64,000 nt of DNA from Rhizobium bangladeshense (GCF_001662075.1 NZ_LYPL01000008.1:62001-126000), one strand, 5' to 3'. Counted from the first letter of the stretch, positions 25,835 through 35,328 are shown. Notes: generated by a model from the letters alone, not told the origin. Made by a program: numbers and translations.

Positions 25835-27148
25835 ATGAAAAAGATTTCGACGACTGGGATTTCGACAACCGGCATCACCCGCCGCGGCATGCTGAAGACG
25901 ACGGCCGCGGCCGCCCTCATTGGCGCTGTCAAGACCGCCTTTCCCTCCGGCGCCTTCGCGGCCGGAGCGAGCCCTGAAGTGAACGGCGTCAAGCTTGGCT
26001 TCATCGCCCTCACCGATTCCGCGCCGCTCATCATCGCCAAGGAAAAGGGCTTTTTCGCCAAGCACGGCCTTCCGGAAACGGACGTCGCCAAACAGGCATC
26101 CTGGGGTGCCACCCGGGACAATCTGGTGCTCGGCGGCGCTGCCAACGGCATCGATGGCGCTCACATCCTTTCGCCGCTCCCCTACCTCATGCAGACCGGC
26201 AAGGTGACGCAGAACAACAAGCCGGTGCCGATGGCGATCCTGGCCCGGCTCAACCTCGACAGCCAGGGCATTTCCGTCGCCAAGGAATATGCCGAGACCG
26301 GCGTGCAGCTCGATGCCTCCAAGCTGAAGGCCGCCTTCGAGAAAAAGAAGGCGGAAGGCAAGGAGATCAAGGCGGCCATGACCTTCCCGGGCGGCACCCA
26401 CGACCTCTGGATCCGCTACTGGCTCGCCGCCGGCGGCATCGATCCGAACAAGGACGTTTCCACAATCGTCGTGCCGCCGCCGCAGATGGTCGCCAACATG
26501 AAGGTCGGCAACATGGACGTCTTCTGTGTGGGCGAGCCGTGGAACGAGCAGCTCGTCAACCAGGGCATCGGCTTCACCGCGGCGACCACCGGCGAACTCT
26601 GGAAGGGACATCCCGAAAAGGCGCTCGGCCTGCGCGCCGAGTGGATCGAGAAGAACCCCAACGCCGCCAAGGCCCTGCTGATGGCCGTCATGGAGGCGCA
26701 GCAATGGTGCGAAAGCATGGACAACAAGGCCGAGATGGCCGAGATCCTCGGCAAGCGTCAATGGTTCAACGTTCCGACCAAGGACGTGCTCGGCCGCTTG
26801 AAGGGCGACATCAACTACGGCAACGGCCGCGAGGCCAAGGCCACCGACCTCTATATGAAATTCTGGAAGGACGGCGCCTCCTATCCGTTCAAGAGCCACG
26901 ACACCTGGTTCATGACGGAAAATGTCCGCTGGGGAAATCTGCCTGGTACAACCGACATCAAGGCGCTGGTCAACCAGGTGAACCGCGAGGACATCTGGCG
27001 CGAGGCCGCCAAGGACCTGGGCGTCGCAGCCGCCGACATTCCCGCTTCCTCGTCGCGCGGCAAGGAGACCTTCTTCGATGGCAAGGTCTTCGATCCTGAA
27101 AATCCCTCCGCCTATCTCGACAGCCTTTCGATCAAGGCCGTCTCCTGA
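25835..27148 (+). CDS. nrtA: Nitrate-type ABC transporter substrate-binding protein
   Basis: A 437-residue NrtA/CmpA-type periplasmic binding protein. The N terminus carries a twin-arginine signal (ITRRGMLKTTAAAALIGA, cleavage near FAAGAS about residue 46). The mature part has the family's markers: GFIALTDSAPLIIAKEKGFF, TFPGGTHDLWIRYWLAAGGI and EPWNEQLVNQGIGF. NrtA captures nitrate (related proteins bind bicarbonate or cyanate) for the NrtB/NrtD transporter. It is the first gene of the operon, behind a sigma-54 promoter and attenuator-like leader, which supports nitrate. No nitrate reductase gene lies in the window. Confidence 0.88.
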   Translation: MKKISTTGISTTGITRRGMLKTTAAAALIGAVKTAFPSGAFAAGASPEVNGVKLGFIALTDSAPLIIAKEKGFFAKHGLPETDVAKQASWGATRDNLVLGGAANGIDGAHILSPLPYLMQTGKVTQNNKPVPMAILARLNLDSQGISVAKEYAETGVQLDASKLKAAFEKKKAEGKEIKAAMTFPGGTHDLWIRYWLAAGGIDPNKDVSTIVVPPPQMVANMKVGNMDVFCVGEPWNEQLVNQGIGFTAATTGELWKGHPEKALGLRAEWIEKNPNAAKALLMAVMEAQQWCESMDNKAEMAEILGKRQWFNVPTKDVLGRLKGDINYGNGREAKATDLYMKFWKDGASYPFKSHDTWFMTENVRWGNLPGTTDIKALVNQVNREDIWREAAKDLGVAAADIPASSSRGKETFFDGKVFDPENPSAYLDSLSIKAVS

Positions 27149-27209
27149 TCCCGCCTCCGGCGCGCACGGCGCGCCGGCCTTGCCTTCCATTCACGTGAGG
27201 AGCGCGCTG

Positions 27210-28103
27210 ATGTCCGCCCTGGCAAATAAAGAAAATCCCTCGATCGTCGCGTCTGCCAAGCCTGCGGCGAAGATCCTGTCATTCTCCGGCAAACAAGGAT
27301 CGCGGATCGATTTTCGCCGTCCGGCGCTGACCGCACTTCACAATGTCGCTCCACCGGCCGTCGTGCTGGCACTCGTCCTCATTGTCTGGCAGGCGCTCTG
27401 TTCATCGGCGGATGCCTCTCTGCCGTCGCCGCATCAAGTCTGGCAGGATAGCTATGACCTCATCGCCTATCCGTTCTTCAACTACGGCTCCCAGGATATC
27501 GGGCTCGGCTGGCGGGTGCTGGTCTCGCTGCAACGCGTGGCTTATGGCTTCGGCCTTGCCGCGGTGACCGGCATCATCGTCGGGGCGATCATCGGCCAAT
27601 CGGTCTGGGCGATGCGCGGCCTTGATCCGATCTTCCAGGTGCTGCGTACGGTGCCGCCGCTCGCCTGGCTGCCGCTGTCGCTCGCCGCCTTCCAGGATTC
27701 CAACCCTTCGGCCATCTTCGTCATCTTCATCACCTCGATCTGGCCGGTAATCATCAACACCGCCGTCGGCGTCCGCAACATTCCGCAGGATTATCGCAAC
27801 GTTGCCGAGGTTCTGCGGCTCAACCAGCTCGAATTCTTCTGGAAGATCATGCTGCCGTCGGCAGCCCCTTACATCTTCACCGGCCTCAGGATCGGCGTCG
27901 GCCTGTCCTGGCTCGCCATCGTCGCGGCCGAAATGCTGACCGGCGGCGTCGGCATCGGCTTCTTCATCTGGGACGCGTGGAACTCCTCGCGCCTGTCCGA
28001 CATCATCGTCGCGCTCGCCTATATCGGCATCGTCGGTTTTGCCCTCGACAAGCTGGTGGCCGCGCTCGGCAAACTCGTCACCCGCGGCGCCATGGCCAAC
28101 TGA
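27210..28103 (+). CDS. nrtB: Nitrate-type ABC transporter permease
   Basis: A 297-residue inner-membrane permease starting at ATG 27210 after GTGAGGAG. After a 45-residue cytosolic N terminus it has about six membrane segments. The EAA-loop equivalent NVAEVLRLNQLEFFWKIMLP (about residues 197-216) contacts the ATPase. The motif LRTVPPLAWLPLSLAAF and the segment EMLTGGVGIGFFIWDAWN are typical of the NrtB/SsuC/TauC group. Spacing of 61 bp after nrtA and 11 bp before the ATPase gene shows one operon. Confidence 0.9.
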   Translation: MSALANKENPSIVASAKPAAKILSFSGKQGSRIDFRRPALTALHNVAPPAVVLALVLIVWQALCSSADASLPSPHQVWQDSYDLIAYPFFNYGSQDIGLGWRVLVSLQRVAYGFGLAAVTGIIVGAIIGQSVWAMRGLDPIFQVLRTVPPLAWLPLSLAAFQDSNPSAIFVIFITSIWPVIINTAVGVRNIPQDYRNVAEVLRLNQLEFFWKIMLPSAAPYIFTGLRIGVGLSWLAIVAAEMLTGGVGIGFFIWDAWNSSRLSDIIVALAYIGIVGFALDKLVAALGKLVTRGAMAN

Positions 28104-28114
28104 GGACCATTCTG

Positions 28115-28912
28115 ATGAACGCCTATCTCAAGCTCGATCATATCGACAAGCATTTCGATCGCGGCGGCGTGCGCGCCGAAGTCCTGAAGGATATCAACCT
28201 GACGATATCCGAAGGCGAGTTCGTCTCGATCATCGGCCATTCCGGCTGCGGCAAATCCACCCTGCTCAATCTCATCGCCGGCCTGACCCCGGTTTCTTCA
28301 GGCGCCGTGCTTCTGGAAAATCGCGAAGTCAACGAACCGGGTCCGGAACGCGCCGTCGTCTTTCAGAACCATTCGCTGCTGCCCTGGCTGACGGTCTATG
28401 AGAACGTGAATCTCGCCGTCTCCAAGGTTTTCAGCCGAACGAAGACCAAGGCCGAGCGGCATGACTGGGTCATGGCCAATCTCGACCTCGTGCAGATGGC
28501 GCATGCCAAAGACAAGCGGCCCGCGGAAATCTCAGGCGGTATGAAGCAGCGCGTCGGCATTGCCCGCGCCCTTGCCATGGAACCGAAGATCCTGCTGCTC
28601 GATGAACCCTTCGGCGCGCTCGATGCGCTGACGCGCGCCCATCTTCAGGATGCGGTGATGGAAATCCACGCCCGGCTTGGCAATACGCTGGTGATGATCA
28701 CTCATGATGTCGATGAAGCGGTGCTGCTTTCTGATCGCATCGTGATGATGACCAACGGCCCGGCCGCCCGCATCGGCGAAGTGCTCGATGTGACCATGCC
28801 CCGCCCCCGCAACCGCATCGAACTCGCTTCCGACAGGACATATCTCAAATGCCGCGAGGCCGTGCTGAAGTTCCTTTACGAACGCCACCGCTTCATCGAA
28901 GCCGCGGAGTAG
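28115..28912 (+). CDS. nrtD: Nitrate-type ABC transporter ATP-binding protein
   Basis: A 265-residue ABC ATPase from ATG 28115 (an upstream in-frame ATG would overlap the permease). It has Walker A GHSGCGKST (about residues 41-49), Q-loop VFQNHSLLPWLTVYENV, signature ISGGMKQRVGIARALAM, Walker B ILLLDEPFGALDALTR and switch His MITHDVDEAV. The VDEAVLLSDRIVMMTNGP stretch is typical of the nitrate/sulfonate group. There is no C-terminal NrtA-like extension, so it is the NrtD form rather than NrtC. A strong hairpin 4 bp after its stop ends the operon. Confidence 0.9.
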   Translation: MNAYLKLDHIDKHFDRGGVRAEVLKDINLTISEGEFVSIIGHSGCGKSTLLNLIAGLTPVSSGAVLLENREVNEPGPERAVVFQNHSLLPWLTVYENVNLAVSKVFSRTKTKAERHDWVMANLDLVQMAHAKDKRPAEISGGMKQRVGIARALAMEPKILLLDEPFGALDALTRAHLQDAVMEIHARLGNTLVMITHDVDEAVLLSDRIVMMTNGPAARIGEVLDVTMPRPRNRIELASDRTYLKCREAVLKFLYERHRFIEAAE

Positions 28913-28915
28913 ACC

Positions 28916-28942
28916 CCGCGGCGATTGTCAATCGGTCCGCGG
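28916..28942 (+). terminator. Strong hairpin after the nrt operon
   Basis: CCGCGGCGATT at 28916-28926 pairs with AATCG (28930-28934) and CCGCGG (28937-28942) with a 3-nt loop and a 2-nt bulge. It starts 3 nt after the stop codon at 28912 and separates nrtD from vbsP. There is no T tract. Confidence 0.5.
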
Positions 28943-28958
28943 TACGCATACTGGCCTG

Positions 28959-29678
28959 ATGCAGCAATCAGACAATCAACCGGCCGCCATCGATGTCGTG
29001 CTTTGGCAATATCCGAAGAACGGGAGCGATGAGAAGCGCTGGACGCGGTCGCTGTCCTCGAATGAGCGGGAGCGCGCCGCGACCTATCGCTTCGAACGCG
29101 ACCGGACCTCGTTCATCGCCGGCCGCTATCTGCTGCGGCAACTGCTGAGCGCGCACGCGCAAACTCCGCCTGACGAGCTCGTTTTGCGGGCGGATGCGTG
29201 CGGCAAGCTGACAGTCGAGGGTCGCAATAGGCTGCAATTCAGCCTTTCCAATGCCGACGGGCTGGTGGCGGTCGCCATCGCTTCAGGATGCGAGCGCATC
29301 GGCATCGACTGTGAACGCGCCGACGCCGAAATCGAAGCGGCCGCGTTGGAGAGCTATTGCAGTCCGGACGAACGGCGTTGGCGCGATCAAGTGCCTGCGG
29401 GCGAACGGCCGCGTGCGGCCGTTGCCCTTTGGACGCTCAAGGAGAGCCATCTCAAGGCACTCGGGGTGGGCTTGCGCCAGGATCCGCGCAGCGTCGCCTT
29501 TTCCTGGCAGGACGGCATCCCTGTCATGGTTCAGAGCGGCGAACCGGACCGGCAATGGCATCACCGCCTGATCGAGAGCGGCAGCCGGCACGTCGTCGCG
29601 CTGGCCGTCCGCTCACATTCCTGTGCCCCCGGCATTCATGTCCTGACGTTTCAGGACGACAACATGCCGTCCGAATAG
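28959..29678 (+). CDS. vbsP: 4'-phosphopantetheinyl transferase (Sfp type), vicibactin cluster
   Basis: A 239-residue Sfp-family transferase that would load coenzyme A's phosphopantetheine arm on the carrier-domain serine of VbsS. The motifs are LQFSLSNADGLVAVAI (about residues 91-106), IGIDCERAD (Mg-binding Asp and Glu, about 112-120) and WTLKESHLKALGVGL (about 158-172). It is convergent with vbsO and overlaps its 3' end by 28 bp. The ribosome site is weak. The nrt-operon hairpin lies just upstream, so it needs its own promoter. The symbol follows the Rhizobium leguminosarum vbs nomenclature, by position and family. Confidence 0.85.
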   Translation: MQQSDNQPAAIDVVLWQYPKNGSDEKRWTRSLSSNERERAATYRFERDRTSFIAGRYLLRQLLSAHAQTPPDELVLRADACGKLTVEGRNRLQFSLSNADGLVAVAIASGCERIGIDCERADAEIEAAALESYCSPDERRWRDQVPAGERPRAAVALWTLKESHLKALGVGLRQDPRSVAFSWQDGIPVMVQSGEPDRQWHHRLIESGSRHVVALAVRSHSCAPGIHVLTFQDDNMPSE

Positions 29679-31009
29679 CCGGCCCGGAGCTGATGCGGCA
29701 TGGCGGAAGCTGCCTCCGTCGCCCAGACCAGCTGCGCATTGTCCGGTTCGGCATCGAAATGCTGCCGGCCGAGAAGCGCGTTGACGATCTTGGCGCTGCG
29801 CCAGGCCATCAGGCTGAGCTGAGAGTCGGCGATGCCGTGCGAGTACCGGCCGGCATTCTGCGCAAACAGCCGGTTGGCCCTCGGGCCAGTCCACTGCATG
29901 GTGTAGTCGTCGTTCAAGGTGGGATAGCCGTTTCTGTCGAGGCTTATCCTTTCGCCGAGCGAGCCGAGCGCATCCGGCAATCGGAACCTGTAGCCGGTTG
30001 CCAGCACCACCGCATCGGCATGCAGCACCTCGATCCCGCCGTCGAAGTGGTTGCGGACGATCAGCCGATAGGCATTGCCGTTCCGCTCCATCTGGATCAC
30101 GTCGCGGTTCGGCGACAGAGATGCGTTCAGCGTGCTCTGATCGAGATAACGCAGCGCGTAGAGGCGGCGATAGATCGAGTGGATCGTCGAGATCGACAGG
30201 CCGTCGCTGGTCAGGATCGAGTTCCTCAGCGCCGCCTGCTTCTGCTCACCGCTGAGCTTCAGATAGGCCTGCACATATTCCGGCGAGAAGACCTGGTTCG
30301 AAAACGGCGTGTCGTTGATCGGCTCGAAATTGTGGCGCCTGCTGATCCAGGTCAGCTCCGTCATCGAACCGGGATCGCCAAGCAGCGCCTCGACGACTTC
30401 ACCGCCGCTCTGGCCGCCGCCGACCACGACGATGCGGGCGGCGCGAAGATCCTTGAGACGCGACTTGGCCTCGCTGTTATGGAAGCAATCGGCCCCAAGG
30501 AAGGGCTTCGCCCAGTCGGGCACGAAGGGCGAAGATCCCGTGCCAATCACCAGGTTGCGTGCTTCTTCCTGGCCGTTGTCGAAGCGCAGGACGAAGCGAT
30601 CGTCACAGTGCTCGACGTCGCGGATCTCCATTGCGTATCGCAGGCTGTGGACGCCATTGGCGACCCAGGCGAGATAACGCGCGAATTCCTGCCGGGGTAC
30701 AGCCTCATAATTGGCGTTCAGGAAGGCGTAGAGCCTCTTGTGCGCCACCAGATAGGAGACGAACGACCAGCGGCTGGTCGGCAGGACCGGGGTGACGAGG
30801 TCCTTCAGAAAGGACGACTGCAGCTCGACGCCAGGCATCATCATGCCGGGATGCCAGTCGAAGGCGCCCCGCCGCTCGAAGAAGCGGCTGCGCACCTCGG
30901 GCACGGATTCCAGCAGGCAGGCAAGGCTCAGATTTGAGGGACCGATGCCGATGCCGGCAAGATCGAGCGGGTCGTTCAGGGCATCCCTGCGGGTAAAAGC
31001 GACGGTCAT
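29651..31009 (-). CDS. vbsO: L-ornithine N5-monooxygenase of vicibactin synthesis
   Basis: A 452-residue class B flavin monooxygenase of the SidA/PvdA/IucD family. It hydroxylates the side-chain amine of ornithine (or lysine) using FAD, NADPH and O2. The FAD motif GIGIGPSNLSLACLL is at residues 18-32, the substrate-contact segment SSFLKDLVTPVLPTS near 65, the NADPH motif VVVGGGQSGGEVVEALLG near 195 and LATGYRFRLPDAL near 350. Its ATG overlaps the VbsS stop (ATGA), so translation is coupled. It is the third gene of vbsGSO. Substrate choice (ornithine) is inferred from the cluster. Confidence 0.92.
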   Translation of the reverse strand: MTVAFTRRDALNDPLDLAGIGIGPSNLSLACLLESVPEVRSRFFERRGAFDWHPGMMMPGVELQSSFLKDLVTPVLPTSRWSFVSYLVAHKRLYAFLNANYEAVPRQEFARYLAWVANGVHSLRYAMEIRDVEHCDDRFVLRFDNGQEEARNLVIGTGSSPFVPDWAKPFLGADCFHNSEAKSRLKDLRAARIVVVGGGQSGGEVVEALLGDPGSMTELTWISRRHNFEPINDTPFSNQVFSPEYVQAYLKLSGEQKQAALRNSILTSDGLSISTIHSIYRRLYALRYLDQSTLNASLSPNRDVIQMERNGNAYRLIVRNHFDGGIEVLHADAVVLATGYRFRLPDALGSLGERISLDRNGYPTLNDDYTMQWTGPRANRLFAQNAGRYSHGIADSQLSLMAWRSAKIVNALLGRQHFDAEPDNAQLVWATEAASAMPHQLRAGYSDGMLSS

Positions 31010-34000
31010 GCGTTATCCTTCTCTGTTTCCTTGAGACGCAGGGCAAGCCTTGAGTGGAAGGCGGGAGACCCGATCATGTGCAGGTGGTTGGTGCCGGTGA
31101 TGATCTCGGCCGCATGCGCCCGCGGCGACAGGCGGCGCCAATCGATCAGGTTGAGGCCGCGGTTGAGGCTGTCGTCGGCCGCCCAGGGATAGATCGGCAC
31201 GTCATGGGGAACGAGCCGATGCTTGCGGAAGATCAGGGCGTTGTCGATCAGCACCCAGAACGTATGTTCGCGGCTGCTGATGTCAGGCCCGTCGGTCGGC
31301 AGCGGATCCTTCTCGTCGCCGACGAAGCGCAGGAACTGCTCGTAAGTATCCGCGTCCATGGTCGAAAGCAGCCGGTCCCATTCGGGGCGCATCGCCGTTT
31401 TCTGGAGCCATGCTTGTACGTCCCGATGCAGCGCGTCGCGTTCGCCGGGCCGGAACCGCGGCTTGGCGCCGATCGCGAATTCCGAGCCGAGATCGCAAAC
31501 GTCGACCATCGCTATCATCCTGACGTCGACGTCGTTGCCGAGAGTGCGGGCGGCCTCATAGGCGAGAAGCCCGCCCCAGGACCAGCCGAGGAAAGTGCAG
31601 GGCGCACCTTTGCTATGCGTCCCGATATAATCGACATAGCTCTCGATGATCTCTTCGATCGGCGCGCCGACTTCCTTCTTTTCGGAAAGCGAATGGCAAA
31701 TGAAGCCGGTTGCCGGCTGATCAGCGCCGAGATAATCGACAAGCTTCACATATTCGCGGGTGCTGACCAGAAGCCCCGGGAAGCAATAGAGCCGCGGCTT
31801 GGCGCCGGAAGCGCGCAGCACGATCACCTCGGAGAGATCCCGCTCCTCCCCCTGCTCCATCACGCCGGCGAAGGCGCGAATGGTCGGGTTATTGAAGATA
31901 TCGGCGACGGTCAGCGGCACCTTCGGCCGGCGCTGGCGAAGCAGCGACAGGATGCGGATCGCGCCGAGCGAATTGCCGCCGATCGCGAAGAAATTATCTT
32001 CGACGCTGATCGCTTCCAGCTTGAGAACCTGGCGCCAGACATCCAGCACCTCTTCTTCAAGCGCGGTCGCCGGCTCGACGATGGCGCGCTTGACCGGCTG
32101 CGGCGCCGGCAGCGCGAAGCGGTCGAGCTTGCTGTTCGGATTGGTCGGCATCTTTTCCAGTTCGACCACGGCCGCCGGCACCATGTAGGACGGCAGGCTG
32201 CGTTCGAGGCCGGAGCGGACCGTCTCGACGTTCAGCTTCTCATCCTTCTTAGGAACGACATAGGCGACCAGCGCCTTTTCGCCGCCGGCCTCGTCATCGC
32301 GCAGCACGACCAGGGCTTCGCCGACGCCGGGCTGCTGGAGGAGTGCGGCTTCGATCTCACCGAGTTCGATGCGGTAGCCGCGCAGCTTGACCTGATGGTC
32401 GACGCGGCCGACGAATTCGACCGTTCCGTCCTCACGCCAACGCGTCAGATCGCCGGAACGATAGAGCCGGCCGCCGTCCTTGGAGAAGGGGTCGGGGATG
32501 AAGCGGTCGGCCGTCGTATCCGCTTTGCCGAGATAGCCGCGCGCAATGCCCTCGCCGCCGATATAGAGTTCCCCGGTCACGCCGATCGGGCACAGGTTGA
32601 GATCGGGATCAAGCACATAGACGCGCCTGAGCCCCACCGCGCGGCCGAGCGGGGCATAGACGCCCTGGAACTTCGTGCCGGCCCTGACCTTCCAGACCAT
32701 CGGCGTCATGATCGTTTCTGTGGGACCATAGCCGTTGATAAGCCATTCCGATTTCAGCGCCCGCGACAGAAGATCGAAGGTCGACTGCGCCAGGCCCTCG
32801 CCGCCGAAGGAATAGAGCCGCATCGGCGGCGCGCCGTCGGTGCTATCAGCCCATTCCGCCAGCTGCTGCAGATAGGTTGTGGGGATGCTCGCATTGTTGG
32901 CGCCATGCTTGCGCATTGCCGTCAGCGTCTCTTCCGGCGTCCACAGCGGCTGGTCGGGAAGAATGATGCTGCCGCCTTCCATCAGCGGGTTCATCCACCG
33001 CTCATGGCCGCCGTCCGAACTGAAGGGCAGGAAAGGCAGCTCGCGCGATTGCGAGCTCATGCCATAGACGCGCGAGGTATTCTGCAGATGGTGCGTCAGC
33101 GGCCCGTGCTCGACGGCGACGCCCTTCGGCAATCCCGTCGATCCCGAGGTGTACATGACATAGGCGAGCTGGTCCTTGTGCGTGGGGACATAGAGCGGCG
33201 TATCCGGCTCGCCGTCGAGATCGAGCTTGTCGAGTTCGAGGACGGTCGCGTCGAGTTCTTCCGGCAGGCGGTGGCGCAGCCAGCTATGGGTGAGCACGAT
33301 CTTGACGCCGCCATCGCGCAGGATGTGGTGGTTGCGCGCGGGCGGATGGTCAGGCTCGACAGGAATATAGGCGCCGCCGGCCTTCAGCGTCGCGAGGATG
33401 CCGACGATCGCCTCCGGCGAGCGCTTGATGAAGATCGCGACCGTCACTTCGGCGCGGACGCCGAGCTGTCGCAGCCGATGTCCGAGGCGGTTGGTGCTCG
33501 CCTCCAGCCAGCCATGGCTCCATTCCTCGTCGCCATAGACGATGGCGGTCTTGTCCGGCGTGCGGCGCGAATGGGCAGCAATCAGCTCGTGCACCGGCCT
33601 GTCGTCATTGACGACGTCATCCTCATAGGGCGCCGACAGCCAGTCGAGCTCGTCGCTGCCCATGAGTTCGATATCCTTGATCCTGAGATCCGGCTTCGCG
33701 ACGATCTGCTCCAGCACCAGGCAAAAATGTCGGGAGACACGGGCAATCAGGGCGCCGTCATAGAGATCCCCGGCATAGTCGATCAGACCGTGCGCGGCGC
33801 CATCGGCACGCGCCTCGATCACGAGGGAAAGCTCGCTGTCGGCGCGTGCGCCCGGCGGCTCCAGGTTCGTCCCCTGCCTTGCGACGGGATAGGGCTCGCG
33901 GAATTCGAACAAGGCCTTGACCACGGCCTCCTGGGCGGCGGCCTCGTCGACGACCAGCTCCTGCGTGATGCGCTCCAGCGGCACGAGGCGGGCAAGCCCC

Positions 34001-35007
34001 TCCTCCGTCACCGACAAGATCGCCGCGACGACGTCGTCGAGCGAGTGCCTGGAGGTCAGCGAAAGGACGAGGGGAAGAACCTGTTCGGCGCGGCCGCGGC
34101 TGGCGAAATGTTCGGTGCGGGGCCTCGCGACGAGCAGGCCGGTCAGCAGGGCATAGTTGCCGCTGTAGCGCGCCAGCAGAGCGCAGAAAGCCGCGTGAAG
34201 CACGCGCTCGACCTGAACGCCCTTAGCCCCAGCATGCCGTTCAAGTTTGCCCCAGAGGCCGGGCTCGATTGAAAACCGGTGCTCGGCGCGCGCCACGCCT
34301 GCCAGCCCGCCGCTGTTGAAACGGGTCGGGAAGGTCGAGGCCGCATAATCGAGGCCGATCGCATCGCGCCAATGGGCAAGCGCTTGCCGCGCCTCATCCG
34401 TCTCTAGCCAATCGGCCTCCCGCGTCCCGGCCGCGATTTCCATCGGCTGCACGTCGCCGGCGGGTTCGCCGTCGAGGATGCGGGCCAGCGACCCGGCAAG
34501 AGCGGATTTTTCGCGGTCGTCGCAGATGATCGGATGCAGCACGATCGTCAGCAGCGACTGCCTCTGGGCAAGCCGGATGATCTGGATGCGCGCGCCGGGG
34601 GCCTCCAAGAGATCGAAGCGCTTGTCACGGAAAGCCTTCCGTGCAGCCGCTGCATCGGGCTCGGAAACGGCCGCATCCTTGCCGAGGATCTCGATCGGCA
34701 CCGCGTTCGACGCGCCGCGATATTGCTCGATGCGGCCGCCCGCCAGCCGGCGGAAACGGGAGGCAAGCGACGGATTCTGCGCCACGAGCGTCCGGCAGGC
34801 GTCGGCAATCGTCTCGACGTCGATCGCAGCACTCAACCGCAGCCCGATGACCTGATCGGGAAAGACGGTGTAATTGCCGATCTGCTCCAGCGACCAGATG
34901 CGCTTCTGCGCGATCGTCAGCGGAAAACTCTCGAAGACGGCATCCACTGCGTCAGTCGGGCGGGCATCGGCGAAATTGGTGATCTGCTTGTTCATCTTGC
35001 CATCCAC
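31006..35007 (-). CDS. vbsS: Vicibactin nonribosomal peptide synthetase, single module C-A-T-TE
   Basis: A 1333-residue synthetase. A condensation-like domain (about residues 25-440) is followed by an adenylation domain (about 455-955) with YVMYTSGSTGLPKG, NGYGPTE, YRSGDL and KLRGYRIELGEIE. A carrier domain has IGGNSLGAIRI (Ser about 1013), and a terminal thioesterase has GWSWGG (Ser about 1143) and a His in GTNHLH (about 1308). My alignment puts Asp, Gly and Glu at the first three specificity positions. In vicibactin synthesis it activates the N-acylated N-hydroxyornithine and the thioesterase cyclises three units. The condensation motif HHxxxDG reads HPIICDD (158-164), so the second, catalytic His is Pro. 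It lies 6 bp after vbsG. Confidence 0.93.
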   Translation of the reverse strand: MDGKMNKQITNFADARPTDAVDAVFESFPLTIAQKRIWSLEQIGNYTVFPDQVIGLRLSAAIDVETIADACRTLVAQNPSLASRFRRLAGGRIEQYRGASNAVPIEILGKDAAVSEPDAAAARKAFRDKRFDLLEAPGARIQIIRLAQRQSLLTIVLHPIICDDREKSALAGSLARILDGEPAGDVQPMEIAAGTREADWLETDEARQALAHWRDAIGLDYAASTFPTRFNSGGLAGVARAEHRFSIEPGLWGKLERHAGAKGVQVERVLHAAFCALLARYSGNYALLTGLLVARPRTEHFASRGRAEQVLPLVLSLTSRHSLDDVVAAILSVTEEGLARLVPLERITQELVVDEAAAQEAVVKALFEFREPYPVARQGTNLEPPGARADSELSLVIEARADGAAHGLIDYAGDLYDGALIARVSRHFCLVLEQIVAKPDLRIKDIELMGSDELDWLSAPYEDDVVNDDRPVHELIAAHSRRTPDKTAIVYGDEEWSHGWLEASTNRLGHRLRQLGVRAEVTVAIFIKRSPEAIVGILATLKAGGAYIPVEPDHPPARNHHILRDGGVKIVLTHSWLRHRLPEELDATVLELDKLDLDGEPDTPLYVPTHKDQLAYVMYTSGSTGLPKGVAVEHGPLTHHLQNTSRVYGMSSQSRELPFLPFSSDGGHERWMNPLMEGGSIILPDQPLWTPEETLTAMRKHGANNASIPTTYLQQLAEWADSTDGAPPMRLYSFGGEGLAQSTFDLLSRALKSEWLINGYGPTETIMTPMVWKVRAGTKFQGVYAPLGRAVGLRRVYVLDPDLNLCPIGVTGELYIGGEGIARGYLGKADTTADRFIPDPFSKDGGRLYRSGDLTRWREDGTVEFVGRVDHQVKLRGYRIELGEIEAALLQQPGVGEALVVLRDDEAGGEKALVAYVVPKKDEKLNVETVRSGLERSLPSYMVPAAVVELEKMPTNPNSKLDRFALPAPQPVKRAIVEPATALEEEVLDVWRQVLKLEAISVEDNFFAIGGNSLGAIRILSLLRQRRPKVPLTVADIFNNPTIRAFAGVMEQGEERDLSEVIVLRASGAKPRLYCFPGLLVSTREYVKLVDYLGADQPATGFICHSLSEKKEVGAPIEEIIESYVDYIGTHSKGAPCTFLGWSWGGLLAYEAARTLGNDVDVRMIAMVDVCDLGSEFAIGAKPRFRPGERDALHRDVQAWLQKTAMRPEWDRLLSTMDADTYEQFLRFVGDEKDPLPTDGPDISSREHTFWVLIDNALIFRKHRLVPHDVPIYPWAADDSLNRGLNLIDWRRLSPRAHAAEIITGTNHLHMIGSPAFHSRLALRLKETEKDNA

Positions 35008-35013
35008 AGGTTT

Positions 35014-35232
35014 TCAGAGACGCGCATCGCCGGCCATTGCCGAGCGCAGGGAGAGCGGGCGGGGATCGGTCCAGATCTCGCGGATATGGGCTAGGCATTC
35101 CTGGCGCGAACCGGCAAAACCGACGGCCTCCCAGCTCGCCGGAATCCGCTTGTCCTGCGGCCAGACTGAGTAGTGGCGCTCGGTGTCGAAGACGACGATC
35201 CAGAGATTGTCGCGGGGTTCAAGATTGTCCAT
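35014..35232 (-). CDS. vbsG: MbtH-like protein, NRPS partner
   Basis: A 72-residue MbtH-family protein, the small chaperone that binds and activates NRPS adenylation domains. The signature residues are present: HYSVWP (residues 20-25), IPASWEAVGFAGSRQECLA (31-49, with Trp in the PxxW position) and IREIWTDPRPLSLR (51-64). It is the first gene of the vbsGSO operon, 6 bp before vbsS, and follows an RpoI-type promoter by 38 bp. The symbol assumes that vbsG of R. leguminosarum is this MbtH gene, from operon order. Confidence 0.85.
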   Translation of the reverse strand: MDNLEPRDNLWIVVFDTERHYSVWPQDKRIPASWEAVGFAGSRQECLAHIREIWTDPRPLSLRSAMAGDARL

Positions 35233-35269
35233 TCGAAGCTCCTGCAGAGATGGATGTCATGCGCAAATG

Positions 35270-35293
35270 ACGGATCCCGCAGGCCGGAGTTTA
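35270..35293 (-). promoter_or_regulatory. RpoI/FecI-type ECF promoter for vbsGSO
   Basis: On the minus strand, TAAAC (35293-35289), 16 bp, then CGTCATT (from 35272). The pattern TAAAT-N16-CGT is the iron-starvation sigma (PvdS/FecI-type) promoter. The mirror copy at 35329-35352 shares both boxes and the exact spacing. The start site should be near 35262, 30 nt before vbsG. Confidence 0.7.
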
Positions 35294-35328
35294 GAAAATT
35301 GCTGAGAATTTTTTTCTTCGCCTAACCC

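Noticed and set aside
31054..34272. A 1072-codon open frame on the plus strand.
   Set aside because: It is exactly antisense to the NRPS gene vbsS. It has no domain pattern, and its composition follows from the high-GC third positions of the real gene.
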